Source: a virus
Reading direction: 5' to 3' (one strand)
DNA: 28,844 nt
Virus record (IMG/VR): IMGVR_UViG_3300030329_000641
Span: 1 to 28,844 of that record
Made by a program: the position numbers and the translations under genes. Positions 20,202-28,842 of the stretch are shown in pieces. The stretch's first letter is position 1, and each line of letters begins with the position of its first letter. The notes beneath the pieces are model-generated. The model searched no databases and was not told the origin of the DNA. It saw only the letters and a list, made by a program, of their open reading frames with translations.

Positions 20202-20375
20202 TTATCTAAATATTATTCTATATAATTGCTTGAACATTCTTCTTATACTTGTATGGTATTCTTCTATACCATAAGCAAAATCTAATTCCTTGTCTTTGTG
20301 TTCTACTAATTGTAAATGGTCAATAGTAGGTATAATTAATTTACTTGTATTTTCTATATATTTTTTTAATTCCAT
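20202..20375 (-). CDS. Hidden small ORF between tail protein and tape measure, 57 aa
   Basis: ATG at 20375 overlaps the end of the 1184-residue gene by 10 bp and the TAA at 20204-20202 is one base from the tape measure ATG, so the frame exactly fills the gap. The 57 residues begin MELKKYIENTSKLIIPTIDH and contain LEHKDKEL-like charged helix (LQLVEHKDKELDFAYGIEEY) and a basic end (IRRMFKQLYRIIFR). No family recognised; the place is one where tail-assembly partners of the tape measure can occur. Confidence 0.6.
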   Translation of the reverse strand: MELKKYIENTSKLIIPTIDHLQLVEHKDKELDFAYGIEEYHTSIRRMFKQLYRIIFR

Positions 20376-23300
20376 TGTAATCTTTGTAAATTTTGTAATT
20401 GTATGAAATCATAGTTTTGATATTGTGCATCATCTGCATCAACTCTACTTTCTAAGTTTGGTACCAGTGTAATATCATAATCTACTGTTAGTTGCCAAAC
20501 CCTTCTAGCACGTGTATCTAAATCTTTTATGCCAAATCTAATATAATCTTGATAGTTATCTATTTCTAGTGAACAAGTAGATGCAGCACCCGATTCTTTA
20601 AGTGCATATTCAGGTGTGCCATTGGCTGTACCTAGTTGTGTTATTCCATCAGCTAAAGTAAATTTAAAAGCTGTATAATACGCAAACGCTTCTGTTGATC
20701 CCATAGGATATGTAGTACTATAACCACCTACAACAGTAGATATTCCTTTAACTCTTATATTAACAATACTACTAGTAGGAATAGTTAGCGTAGCCATGTT
20801 TTCAGAACCATTAATATAAGCATAGCTTTTAGTGTCCCCTGTTGTTTTTCCTAGTAATACCATTCTATGACTTTCGCCCATTATAGAACCTATATTTCCT
20901 TTTTTTCCTGTGTATTGTATTTTTATGTCATCACCAAATTCAGGCAAAATATTATAAGAATATTTTCCCCTATTAGTTCCTGTTGTAAGAGACTTAGCAT
21001 AACCACGTAAAACTAATCCGACATAGTTTTTAGCTCCCTTTGCATTAATTATATTTCTAGCTCTATATATGTCAGATAATTGAATAGGTAAACTACCTAC
21101 ATTTGCTATACACATACCATTACCTGGTGTCCATTGACTAAAATATGTTTCACCACTTATTACTAAATCAGTAGGTATAGCGAAGAATTGACCACCGTTA
21201 CATTGGCAACACTCAGCACTTGTTTCTGTACCTTGATAAGATGTCCCATCAGTTTCTAGTGTCAATACAGGGGTACAAGTCGGGTTTGTAGAAGGACACC
21301 ACACAAAGCGACCACCATACGTATTGTTATTAGCATATACACCTAGAACATAATCACAATCCATGCAAGTACCAACAAACATATCATTCTGAGTAATCAA
21401 TGTAACTTTAGAACTAGCTTTAGCACCTACCTGATAATTCTTTATGTCTAAGATTCGATAGTATGTGTCTTTAATAAAGATTTCATCATTAAACTTAAAA
21501 TTAAATATATCTACTTCATTTAAATTTAAATGGCACTCTACAATCTTAGTATTTTGATTATATATTAAATTATAAAATTGTGACCAATAAGCATAGTATA
21601 AACTATTAGCAGCTAAATAATCACCTTCGGGGTCAGAGTTAAAAACAGGACTAATACCTGCGGGTGGTGGCTGTTGACTCCAATATAGAGATTTGGTGGT
21701 TATACCAATAGTGCCTTCATCAGTACCTGCAACAGTTAATTCATAAGGACTGCATAATGGATAGTCATTAAAACCATGTGCTTCAACACCACCCGTAAAA
21801 CTATTATTAACGCTGTGCATATAATAAAGGTCTGCGGTGGTAAAAACCCTTGTTTTTGTTCCACTATAATAGAATAGTTTTGGTTTGGTTTTAGTATAAG
21901 TATTTACATAAACACCATCTTCTAGTTCATAGGTAAATTCGTATTGAACAACCATTCTAGGTATAAATGTTTCTAGTGGTTCATCTTCAGTTGCAAATAC
22001 TTGTTGATTTATATATGGAGCAAAAGGTGATTGATATTTAGATTCGCCCTGAGCAAATTCATTGTTTGTATTTAAGGTATTGATATTTCCAAAGACATTT
22101 AAATCAGGTCTAAATTCTTTCATTGTTTTATTCATCAAATCCTCATCTTCTTGGTCTGTATATTCAACAACCGCCTTTTGCAGAGACGTTGTATCTTTAA
22201 TAATAATTTCTTTTGATGTATCTAATTTATCTGACCAAAATTTTTGATCACCACCACCAATAAAATCATTATAAGGTTCAATACTTAATATATTAGGGTT
22301 GTCATTATCAGGTATTATAACCAAATTAAATCTTTGTATAAGGTCTTTTAAAAACGCCTTTTGCGTTAAAGATGGATCAATACCATTAATAGTATCTACT
22401 GTTTTACCATAGACATTGTCACCGAGACCATCCCATACAACCCGCATTTCAGTTTTTAAACCCGGCATAGAACTATATAGGTCATTTAGTCCCCATCTAA
22501 CAATTCCTGGACCAGAATTATCCTTTTCTACGTGTTTTAATTTCACATATATTCGAACATAATTGTAGTCATCAACTCCCGTGCCATCACCAAAAGGTAC
22601 GCTAGTTATATCAAGCGTTGCGTCCATAAAAATCTCTTGATTAGCATCATCGGTATTAAGACCTGCATTTTGTTCTGAAAAATAAACAGTAGACGGGTCT
22701 TCTTGACCTACTACATTACAACCCACAACCATAAACTCAAACTTAGAACCATTTGTCCAACACCCCTTGATATTTTGCGTTGTAACATTTGAAGCTACAT
22801 ACATGGCTGTCATATTTGAATCAGTTCTTTTAAATGCGTTTATGCTTGTATTCCATAAACCATCAGGATCAGTAGGGAAGGCATCACCTGAATTGATAGG
22901 TGTTGTTTGATTTACTAGCATTAAGTTATATTCCTGCATCATTTCCCAAGTATTACCAAACCCTGTTACAAGACCATCGTCACAATCTATATCATATCCT
23001 GAAGGTACAGTTACAGTTTTCCATGCTGTATCAGCACCTGCTATTGATTGACCATCGACCATTCCTGGAGTCACTAAAATCTCACAACTTGGTTTACCTG
23101 TGTGATTACAAGTAGTCATAAATAATCTTCCGAAATAATCAGAATCAAGAAAAGTGGATTTATACTTAAAACCATTTTTACGTAATATCTGGTTTAAAAC
23201 CGACCTAATCTGTATTGCAGGTTTAAATTGATATATAGGAATCATATAGTCCTGAACATCATATCCCGCATTTGAAAGAGATGTAATTCTACTTTGATCC

Positions 23301-23920
23301 ATACTCAAAAAAGTACTTGGCAAGGAAGGGTCAGGATATAAAAAATTCTCTTTATTTACCTGCATAGGAAACATAACCTTTTGAACATTTGCGTCTGTAT
23401 CTCTAAATGAATCACCATCTATATTGGTAAATAGTGCTGTAGTGCCGTCCCAAGAATAACCTATATTAGTGGCATTATATATAAATTGCCATTCTTTTTT
23501 CTCTGCATATCCCCAAGCATCTACAACTTTTTTATTTCCTATAATGTTAAATAAATTAACACCATTAGATAATAACACTACTTCATAGAGTCCCGCTTTT
23601 AGATATACTGATTTAAGTTGCAAAACACCCTCAAATTGGGGTACAGTGCCAACATATAAGACAGCATCAAAAGCCTGATGCGTATTAAAAACTAAAGCCT
23701 CAAGGTTTACGTTGTACCAATTCTCAAAGAACGCATTGTTATTGTCTGTGAATGGCAACTTAAAAGTTTGAGAATAACTAGCTTTTCTTTTTTCAGGTTC
23801 TTTAATATCGGCAAATTGAAAATTTAAACTAATACTAGGATTGTCTTGTAAATCTAGCTGAAAAGTTTCTTCTGCTGTGCCACCTACATTGTTTCTATAT
23901 GCAACTAATCGTACATTCAT
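20366..23920 (-). CDS. Large tail protein (tail hub/tip or receptor-binding candidate)
   Basis: A 1184-residue protein, the longest gene here. The N-terminus, MNVRLVAYRNNVGGTAEETF, then SISLNFQFADIKEPEKRKAS and YSQTFKLPFTDNNNAFFEN, is typical of large tail proteins in Bacteroidota phages, where a Gln-Thr-Phe-lys-Leu-Pro loop and an FDAVLYVG-like strand recall distal tail/hub folds. The middle has mixed beta structure and Asn-rich loops; a Cys-rich piece (CMDCDY, ECCQCNGG) lies around residues 855-920. The C-terminal 250 residues are probably a jelly-roll-like domain. Directly coupled to the 516-residue gene upstream and the 57-residue ORF downstream. Confidence 0.65.
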   Translation of the reverse strand: MNVRLVAYRNNVGGTAEETFQLDLQDNPSISLNFQFADIKEPEKRKASYSQTFKLPFTDNNNAFFENWYNVNLEALVFNTHQAFDAVLYVGTVPQFEGVLQLKSVYLKAGLYEVVLLSNGVNLFNIIGNKKVVDAWGYAEKKEWQFIYNATNIGYSWDGTTALFTNIDGDSFRDTDANVQKVMFPMQVNKENFLYPDPSLPSTFLSMDQSRITSLSNAGYDVQDYMIPIYQFKPAIQIRSVLNQILRKNGFKYKSTFLDSDYFGRLFMTTCNHTGKPSCEILVTPGMVDGQSIAGADTAWKTVTVPSGYDIDCDDGLVTGFGNTWEMMQEYNLMLVNQTTPINSGDAFPTDPDGLWNTSINAFKRTDSNMTAMYVASNVTTQNIKGCWTNGSKFEFMVVGCNVVGQEDPSTVYFSEQNAGLNTDDANQEIFMDATLDITSVPFGDGTGVDDYNYVRIYVKLKHVEKDNSGPGIVRWGLNDLYSSMPGLKTEMRVVWDGLGDNVYGKTVDTINGIDPSLTQKAFLKDLIQRFNLVIIPDNDNPNILSIEPYNDFIGGGDQKFWSDKLDTSKEIIIKDTTSLQKAVVEYTDQEDEDLMNKTMKEFRPDLNVFGNINTLNTNNEFAQGESKYQSPFAPYINQQVFATEDEPLETFIPRMVVQYEFTYELEDGVYVNTYTKTKPKLFYYSGTKTRVFTTADLYYMHSVNNSFTGGVEAHGFNDYPLCSPYELTVAGTDEGTIGITTKSLYWSQQPPPAGISPVFNSDPEGDYLAANSLYYAYWSQFYNLIYNQNTKIVECHLNLNEVDIFNFKFNDEIFIKDTYYRILDIKNYQVGAKASSKVTLITQNDMFVGTCMDCDYVLGVYANNNTYGGRFVWCPSTNPTCTPVLTLETDGTSYQGTETSAECCQCNGGQFFAIPTDLVISGETYFSQWTPGNGMCIANVGSLPIQLSDIYRARNIINAKGAKNYVGLVLRGYAKSLTTGTNRGKYSYNILPEFGDDIKIQYTGKKGNIGSIMGESHRMVLLGKTTGDTKSYAYINGSENMATLTIPTSSIVNIRVKGISTVVGGYSTTYPMGSTEAFAYYTAFKFTLADGITQLGTANGTPEYALKESGAASTCSLEIDNYQDYIRFGIKDLDTRARRVWQLTVDYDITLVPNLESRVDADDAQYQNYDFIQLQNLQRLQWN

Positions 23921-25470
23921 TATGAATTGGTATTTACTTCGTTAGAGTATTCTATGTTAATTGAGTATTGTATTAGCTTATCATTGGCTACTGTTTTTTT
24001 AATATAGCTACTATCAGTAACTACTACTGATTGAGTAAATGGTGTATCTACATTTTGAACTACATAAACATCAGTACTAAATAGACATTCTTTTATTAAA
24101 GAGGCTTGTTCAGGGTCAAGATAGCCTGTATTTAGTGTTTCTTTTCTTATTGCATCTGTTTCTCTAACCGCTTGTCCTTTATCCCAATTGCTATAACGAT
24201 ATTTAGATTTATTAAATATGCCAATAACTTTAGAATATTTATTCCTAGAAACATCTATTTTTTCAGTTGATTTTAATTCAAAATTTAAATAGTCCCAACA
24301 ACCCTTGCTGTTACGCCAAGCTAGTCTACGCATAACGTACCCTTTACAGCTTTTTTCCTGCTGTTTAAAGGCATATAATGCAGACATAGCTGTATTAGTA
24401 GAATCAACAGCTTTAACTGTATAATAAGACCACCCTGCATTATTAGCGTGTGAAGGTTTGTGTGTGGTACTGTTGCCATTAGAACTATCTGTGAATCCAT
24501 TAAGATTACCTGGTCCACAGCCAAAATATAAAATCCTTTCTTTATCTTCATCTACTTCAGTACCGAGAGTAAGTGGTTTAGCTCCACCAATAGCTGCTGC
24601 ATTTGTAATATAGCTAGTGCTTAATACAGAATCAGAGCTATCATAGTATTTGATTTCCATTTTTGCAGGTTTACTACCAAAATTTAATTCACCGTTTATA
24701 AAGGCAATAGTATGAAAATCACCTACCTGTGTTGTTGTATTATAATAAACATAGTTTAAGTAACTACCTAATCCAAACGGATTAACATAACTAGAAGAAC
24801 CAACATCTGATAAAAAAAGTTTACTCGTGCCATTGAGACAGTATAGTTGCATAGCAATTCCTTGAATATACTGCGAATCAACACCTGATGCTGTAGTGCT
24901 ACGTTCTTGAAATAAATTTAAAGCACCCTGCATATAAAAAGAAGTATTTGATACGGGAGTAGAAGGCGTATAACAGGTTACAGCACTAGCTGTGCTTAAA
25001 GCATAACAATCTATAGCTCTAACGTGTATTGATGATATTTGAGTTTTAGCTCTACTTGTATCACCATTTACGCTGAAAATTCTGTAAGCTACTGACCCCC
25101 CTGATTCATAGGTATTAGCACCTAGTTTATGTATTGTGCTAAATGGGATTCCATCTAAATTTTGGTCATAGACTGTGTCTACTAATTGTGTGTTTACTAC
25201 ATCTTTAATATCAAAAAATGCTCTAGCTTTTCCTGCTGCAACATCAACACTATAACCGTTACGTCTTTGCTTATATGTAGCTATAAGATTAGCACTAACA
25301 GCAGAGGTACCCGTATAAACTTCTAATCCTATTTTATAGAAAAAAAATGAAGATACGTCCTGGTCTTTATAAATCATAAAACCTATCATTGGATTCCAAT
25401 TTGTAATAACAGGCACTCCGTCTGATGCCTTAACAGGTTGTTGTACTATACTTAAATTATTTGTAGACAT
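23920..25470 (-). CDS. Tail protein, 516 aa
   Basis: A 516-residue beta-rich protein starting MSTNNLSIVQQPVKASDGVP, VITNWNPMIGFMIYKDQDVS, with a middle rich in Ser/Thr/Tyr/Gly and a C-terminal part containing RLAWRNSKGCWDYLNFEL and SRNKYSKVIGIFNKSKYRYS. I recall this RLAWRNxxGxxDYxxF segment from tail proteins of Bacteroidota phages. Its stop overlaps the start of the large tail gene (shared bases at 23920), and it follows the gp10-like gene by 5 bp. Exact tail role unknown. Confidence 0.6.
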   Translation of the reverse strand: MSTNNLSIVQQPVKASDGVPVITNWNPMIGFMIYKDQDVSSFFFYKIGLEVYTGTSAVSANLIATYKQRRNGYSVDVAAGKARAFFDIKDVVNTQLVDTVYDQNLDGIPFSTIHKLGANTYESGGSVAYRIFSVNGDTSRAKTQISSIHVRAIDCYALSTASAVTCYTPSTPVSNTSFYMQGALNLFQERSTTASGVDSQYIQGIAMQLYCLNGTSKLFLSDVGSSSYVNPFGLGSYLNYVYYNTTTQVGDFHTIAFINGELNFGSKPAKMEIKYYDSSDSVLSTSYITNAAAIGGAKPLTLGTEVDEDKERILYFGCGPGNLNGFTDSSNGNSTTHKPSHANNAGWSYYTVKAVDSTNTAMSALYAFKQQEKSCKGYVMRRLAWRNSKGCWDYLNFELKSTEKIDVSRNKYSKVIGIFNKSKYRYSNWDKGQAVRETDAIRKETLNTGYLDPEQASLIKECLFSTDVYVVQNVDTPFTQSVVVTDSSYIKKTVANDKLIQYSINIEYSNEVNTNS

Positions 25471-25475
25471 ATATA

Positions 25476-26033
25476 TTATATTAGTTCTAAAGCTACTTCT
25501 AGGTCATCTGCGAAAGCTCTAGTAATGTTATCAGTTTGTTTATTTAATTGTTCTGTAAATGGTTTGCTAAAAAATTGTGTACGGGTTAATCCTCTTTGAA
25601 ATATAGAACGCTGTATTAAAAAGGCAAAACTTTTGTTAGTTATAAATTGTCCCCCTCTATTACCTGCACTTTTCCATTTTTTATCTACTCGACCTTTAAC
25701 ACCTTTAGATTTAATCCAATCTAATAATGGTTTTTGAGGTGGCATTTTACTTGAGTATTTGAATGGACTTCCTTGCCCTCTTTTTTTTGGTCTTGCATTT
25801 CCCTCATAACCACCAGCACCTCTAACTCCTTCGTCTACAAATTGCCAATAATCTTTAGCACGTCCAAATTCAAACTCTAGTGTTACCGAATCTCGTTGAT
25901 TAGTAACTAGATAATCAAAGTCATTAAATAAGTTACCGCTACCTTTTTTCTTTTTCTTTAATATACCACGTCCTTCCTTGACAACATTATTGCCAAGTTT
26001 CTGTAGTGCTTGTATGGTATTTTTAAACTCCAT
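25476..26033 (-). CDS. Head-tail joining / tail completion protein (HK97 gp10-like)
   Basis: A 185-residue basic protein: MEFKNTIQALQKLGNNVVKE, DYLVTNQRDSVTLEFEFGRA, KDYWQFVDEGVRG, RGQGSPFKYSSKMPP then a FAFLIQRSIFQRGLTRTQFF helix. The YWQFVDEGVRG...SPFKY...PP.KPLLDWI layout is that of the HK97 gp10-like family, which acts at the head-tail junction. It overlaps the tail terminator-like gene by one base, and the pair occurs together in many siphoviruses. Confidence 0.7.
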   Translation of the reverse strand: MEFKNTIQALQKLGNNVVKEGRGILKKKKKGSGNLFNDFDYLVTNQRDSVTLEFEFGRAKDYWQFVDEGVRGAGGYEGNARPKKRGQGSPFKYSSKMPPQKPLLDWIKSKGVKGRVDKKWKSAGNRGGQFITNKSFAFLIQRSIFQRGLTRTQFFSKPFTEQLNKQTDNITRAFADDLEVALELI

Positions 26034-26524
26034 TATGTATTAGCTTCTATTGGTGCTATGCACAAGTTATTCTTATTGTTTACATCTACATTAATTGTAG
26101 CACTCCAACCTGTTAATAAGTTATTGAATCTAGCTGTGAATGGTTCACACGTTATAGGTAACTGTAATACCACTTGGTCATCAACCCAAGATTGAGTAGC
26201 TAGACTGTGTTTAAATTCTGCAATAACATCATTTAAGATTTGTAGTGTTTCTGAATAAGTATCAACACGCCCTAATCTTTGTTTATTTGGTTCATCACCA
26301 ACTTCGTCATTAATCATATCCATTACATATAGAGTAAAAGAATATGTCATAACACCCTGATTAACTGTAGCACTTCCTGGTTCTGCATATAGTATATTAT
26401 AATCACTAGCACCAAGTTTATTAATGTCTACTTCATCTAACAGTCCTGAATGAAAGCTATTAATCTCATAATGCTTTGTTGCTATTGTTTCTAAATATCC
26501 GACTACGTTTCTAAAAGTTATCAT
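26033..26524 (-). CDS. Tail terminator-like protein, 163 aa
   Basis: A 163-residue protein starting MITFRNVVGYLETIATKHYE, with SDYNILYAEPGSATVNQGVM, TYSFTLYVMDMIN, EPNKQRLGRVDTYSETLQIL and QLPITCEPFTARFNN. This matches the size and strand-helix layout of tail terminators that close the tail tube, and it is followed by the gp10-like gene. Its start overlaps the end of the frameshift extension gene by 14 bp. The role is inferred from pattern and neighbours. Confidence 0.6.
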   Translation of the reverse strand: MITFRNVVGYLETIATKHYEINSFHSGLLDEVDINKLGASDYNILYAEPGSATVNQGVMTYSFTLYVMDMINDEVGDEPNKQRLGRVDTYSETLQILNDVIAEFKHSLATQSWVDDQVVLQLPITCEPFTARFNNLLTGWSATINVDVNNKNNLCIAPIEANT

Positions 26525-26792
26525 AGTTGCTACGTTGTTTATTATTATAATCTTGACTATACGCCAAGTATGTTAGTACCTCTAGTATTGGTAACCTAGT
26601 TATTTTTTCAATGTCTAAGATTGAATTAGATAAGCTATACAAAACATTGTACCACCCCCACTTGCTCTGCATTGTTACGCCTTTTGTGGTGTCGTGTTTT
26701 GAGCTTCCAAATAATGGTGCGTAATCTTCGCCAATCTTTCGCCTAAAGTCAAAAAAAAACCTAAGCTGCTTAATGCTATATTCATTGGACAA
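26511..26792 (-). CDS. -1 frameshift extension of tail-assembly chaperone (gpGT-like)
   Basis: This frame overlaps the chaperone gene by 118 bp. It has an ATG at 26792, but the likely mode of expression is a -1 shift on the nine-T run at 26759-26751 of the chaperone mRNA: after Phe168 translation would continue FDFRRKIGEDYAPLFGSSKH and end at 26511, giving a fusion of about 248 residues. The extension contains SKWGWYNVLYSLSNSILDIE and LPILEVLTYLAYSQDY, resembling C-terminal parts of such chaperones in Bacteroidota phages. Independent translation from the ATG cannot be excluded. Confidence 0.75.
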   Translation of the reverse strand: MSNEYSIKQLRFFFDFRRKIGEDYAPLFGSSKHDTTKGVTMQSKWGWYNVLYSLSNSILDIEKITRLPILEVLTYLAYSQDYNNKQRSNYDNF

Positions 26793-27256
26793 TCCTTGAA
26801 TAGTTCTTCTTTGAATTCTTCAGGATCGTAAGCCTCTACAGCATACCTGTCATTAACCTTATTTGTAACACGTCTATAAAGTATTGACATAATAATATGT
26901 AGATTCTCTATAGGTTCTTTACAATATGCTTCTAAATCAATATATTCACCTGTAGTAAGTTTGCTAAGGTTTGGACAAAACCCATATTCTTCACCTTTAA
27001 ATGTAAACAGCTTTTTAAAATCTTGTTTAGTAGGTTCTGTATCAATCATCTTTTTAATTATGTCCATTATCTCTAACAAGTCTGTGTAAGCCATTTTCTT
27101 TACAATAAAGGGAGTAGTGTTACATAATAACGCTAAACTCTTTACAACCTTTGTTTTATCTGTCCCTTTACCTTCCTGAATCTTGACATACTTTTGATAT
27201 GTTCCAATAGTTATGTCTTTCCAATTATCAGGGATTGTTAATTTAACCTCTTTCAT
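26675..27256 (-). CDS. Tail-assembly chaperone (gpG-like)
   Basis: A 193-residue protein starting MKEVKLTIPDNWKDITIGTY, QKYVKIQEGK, with FTFKGEEYGFCPNLSKLTTG, EYIDLEAYCKEPIENLHIIM and CPMNIALSSLGFFLTLGERL near the end. I recognise the ITIGxYQKYxxI start and the xxFFLTLGxEL end from chaperone-like proteins of Bacteroidota phages that precede the tail genes. They assist tape-measure and tail-tube assembly. The T9 run at 26759-26751, codons for Gly166-Phe-Phe-Leu, is the site where ribosomes may slip into the extension frame. First gene after the large terminase, with the shared leader motif before its ATG. Confidence 0.7.
   Translation of the reverse strand: MKEVKLTIPDNWKDITIGTYQKYVKIQEGKGTDKTKVVKSLALLCNTTPFIVKKMAYTDLLEIMDIIKKMIDTEPTKQDFKKLFTFKGEEYGFCPNLSKLTTGEYIDLEAYCKEPIENLHIIMSILYRRVTNKVNDRYAVEAYDPEEFKEELFKDCPMNIALSSLGFFLTLGERLAKITHHYLEAQNTTPQKA
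26751..26759 (-). promoter_or_regulatory. Candidate -1 ribosomal frameshift site (T9)
   Basis: The minus strand has nine consecutive T inside overlapping frames; T TTT TTT fits the X XXY YYZ slippery form in the zero frame (GGT TTT TTT TTG). A shift of -1 joins the chaperone to the 26511 extension. Confidence 0.75.
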
Positions 27257-27272
27257 TACTAATAAATATAAA
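27257..27272 (-). promoter_or_regulatory. Shared leader motif before tail-assembly chaperone
   Basis: TACTAATAAATATAAA, identical to 18455-18470, directly precedes the chaperone ATG on the minus strand. It may mark the start of the tail transcript or a translation element. Confidence 0.5.
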
Positions 27273-27289
27273 ATGTTAATATTTGTTTT

Positions 27290-28447
27290 TTACAATATAT
27301 AATACTTGCCACTATGATTAATTGATAGCTTGTTTAAACACAGATAACGTACTGCATCTACTAAGTGGTCATTGACTTTTACGGGGGTATTTAATACATC
27401 ACCATTTTTATCTGTAGCCCATTTATAAGACCTAAATTCTTTTATTGCATTTAAACTATCTTTTGTTATGTTAAGTTTGTATCTACGCATTATGTCAATT
27501 CCTAAATGTATTCCTGCTCCCTTCTTAGCTGGTTTTATATTAAAGCCTTGACGATATATTTCTTCTATTGATTTTGGTTCTGCTGAATCTCCTACTATTT
27601 CTGATGTTCTGTCTACTCCTAGTTCTTTCATCTTATTAGCTAAGTCTGTATTAGTCAAACGCTTTTCATAAAGTAATTCTCTAATATATAAGCTGTCATC
27701 TAATTGTCTAACTTCTACTAATGCTGTAGGTGAATTAGTAAAGCCAAAGTCTAATCCATAACCAACTAAACGCCCTTGTACGTCATCAACAAGTTGAAAG
27801 TTTCTAAATATCATTGTCTGCACTGTCCCTATTTCACCAAGTCCATATACACGCCAATAGTCAGGATCAATATCTTTTAATCTTTCAATCTCAGCTATAG
27901 TATCTTCATCTAAGAATGGATTGGCTTGATATGTGGATTGTAAGAATGTGCAATCATCTCTAGTATGTACCTTTTCATATATCCAAGAATAGGGATCAGA
28001 AGGGTTGTAGTCTAAGTATATCTTTTCTGTTGTTCTAAGTATTAGCTGTTGCCAATCTTCATAATTAAATTCATTTGCTTCATTACACCATAGATAATTT
28101 CTTTTACGTCCACGTATCTTGACTGGCTGATCCACTGAAATAAATTCTATTAAGTTGCCATTTAATTGATATGATAATTCTGATTTGTTATGATTTTCTT
28201 CTGAATATAATTCTAGTTCTTTTAAGATATTTAACACATCACGATATGCTGTACCTTTAAGAGCAGGGAGTGTCTTTCTGCATATAGTAAATACCTTTCC
28301 TGTTTCTTCTAAGCATTTAACAATAAACAACTGACACAGCGAATAGGTCTTGCTAGAACGGGTGCCCCCCTGTAGGCACGTTATTCTAGTTTTAGACCTA
28401 TACGCCTTGTGAAATACATTTGTTGTTTTAATCTTTGCCTGTGTCAA
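27290..28447 (-). CDS. terL: Terminase large subunit
   Basis: A 385-residue terminase: Walker A-like QGGTRSSKT (26-34), ATPase coupling region, Walker B region YLWCNEANEF with Glu123, QSTYQANPFL, then the RNase H-like nuclease with GLDFG (Asp233), GDSAEPKSIEE (Asp288) and DHLVDAVRY (Asp360, Asp364). It cuts and drives phage DNA into proheads. The frame opens with TTG at 28447; no ATG or GTG occurs before Walker A and a stop lies just upstream, so TTG is the probable start, coupled to the small terminase by a 20-bp overlap. Length is at the short end for the family but all motifs are present. Confidence 0.93.
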   Translation of the reverse strand: MTQAKIKTTNVFHKAYRSKTRITCLQGGTRSSKTYSLCQLFIVKCLEETGKVFTICRKTLPALKGTAYRDVLNILKELELYSEENHNKSELSYQLNGNLIEFISVDQPVKIRGRKRNYLWCNEANEFNYEDWQQLILRTTEKIYLDYNPSDPYSWIYEKVHTRDDCTFLQSTYQANPFLDEDTIAEIERLKDIDPDYWRVYGLGEIGTVQTMIFRNFQLVDDVQGRLVGYGLDFGFTNSPTALVEVRQLDDSLYIRELLYEKRLTNTDLANKMKELGVDRTSEIVGDSAEPKSIEEIYRQGFNIKPAKKGAGIHLGIDIMRRYKLNITKDSLNAIKEFRSYKWATDKNGDVLNTPVKVNDHLVDAVRYLCLNKLSINHSGKYYIL

Positions 28448-28775
28448 TTACTTGTATAGTTAAATCGGTTAATGATTTACCACCGCTTGTTATGTCTACT
28501 TTCTCTGCATATCCTCTGTCCCTAGCTTTTGACTTCAAGTAAAATATAATACTTGTTTCTTTTCCACTAGATATGTTTTTAATTAGTTGCCCTTCTACAT
28601 AATCAATCTGAGCTTCCTTAATATCTTCAACAGCTTGAGCAAATTCAGGGTCTTCACGCATATACCTATAGTATGTACTTCTACTAATATTACCTGCCTT
28701 TTTACAAGCGTGATATATAAGTCCTTGCGTTTCTTGTAACGCTTTTAATAATTTCTCTTTTTTATTCTGTGCCAT
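28428..28775 (-). CDS. terS: Terminase small subunit
   Basis: A 115-residue protein, MAQNKKEKLLKALQETQGLI then YHACKKAGNISRSTYYRYMR, an N-terminal helix-turn-helix that would recognise the packaging site, DPEFAQAVEDIKEAQIDYVE, and a central oligomerisation helix pair (FYLKSKARDRGYAEKVDITS). This is the standard HTH small-terminase layout (terminase_2/HTH-like). It starts inside the right terminal overlap, 5 bp after the ParB-like stop, and overlaps the large terminase by 20 bp. Confidence 0.85.
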   Translation of the reverse strand: MAQNKKEKLLKALQETQGLIYHACKKAGNISRSTYYRYMREDPEFAQAVEDIKEAQIDYVEGQLIKNISSGKETSIIFYLKSKARDRGYAEKVDITSGGKSLTDLTIQVIDTGKD

Positions 28776-28842
28776 TTGTATTATTTTATCTTTACATTAT
28801 AACCTTGTTTCTTTAGGTCATTGTACAATTCTTGTGCCTTAA
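28745..28842. repeat. Right copy of terminal overlap
   Basis: Identical to bases 1-98. The copies cross the start of the small terminase and the end of the ParB-like gene in the same way, as expected from a circularised assembly of a complete phage genome. Confidence 0.9.

Noticed and set aside
24321-24551. 76-residue minus-strand ORF inside the 516-residue tail gene
   Set aside because: Out-of-frame shadow with hydrophobic, low-information translation.
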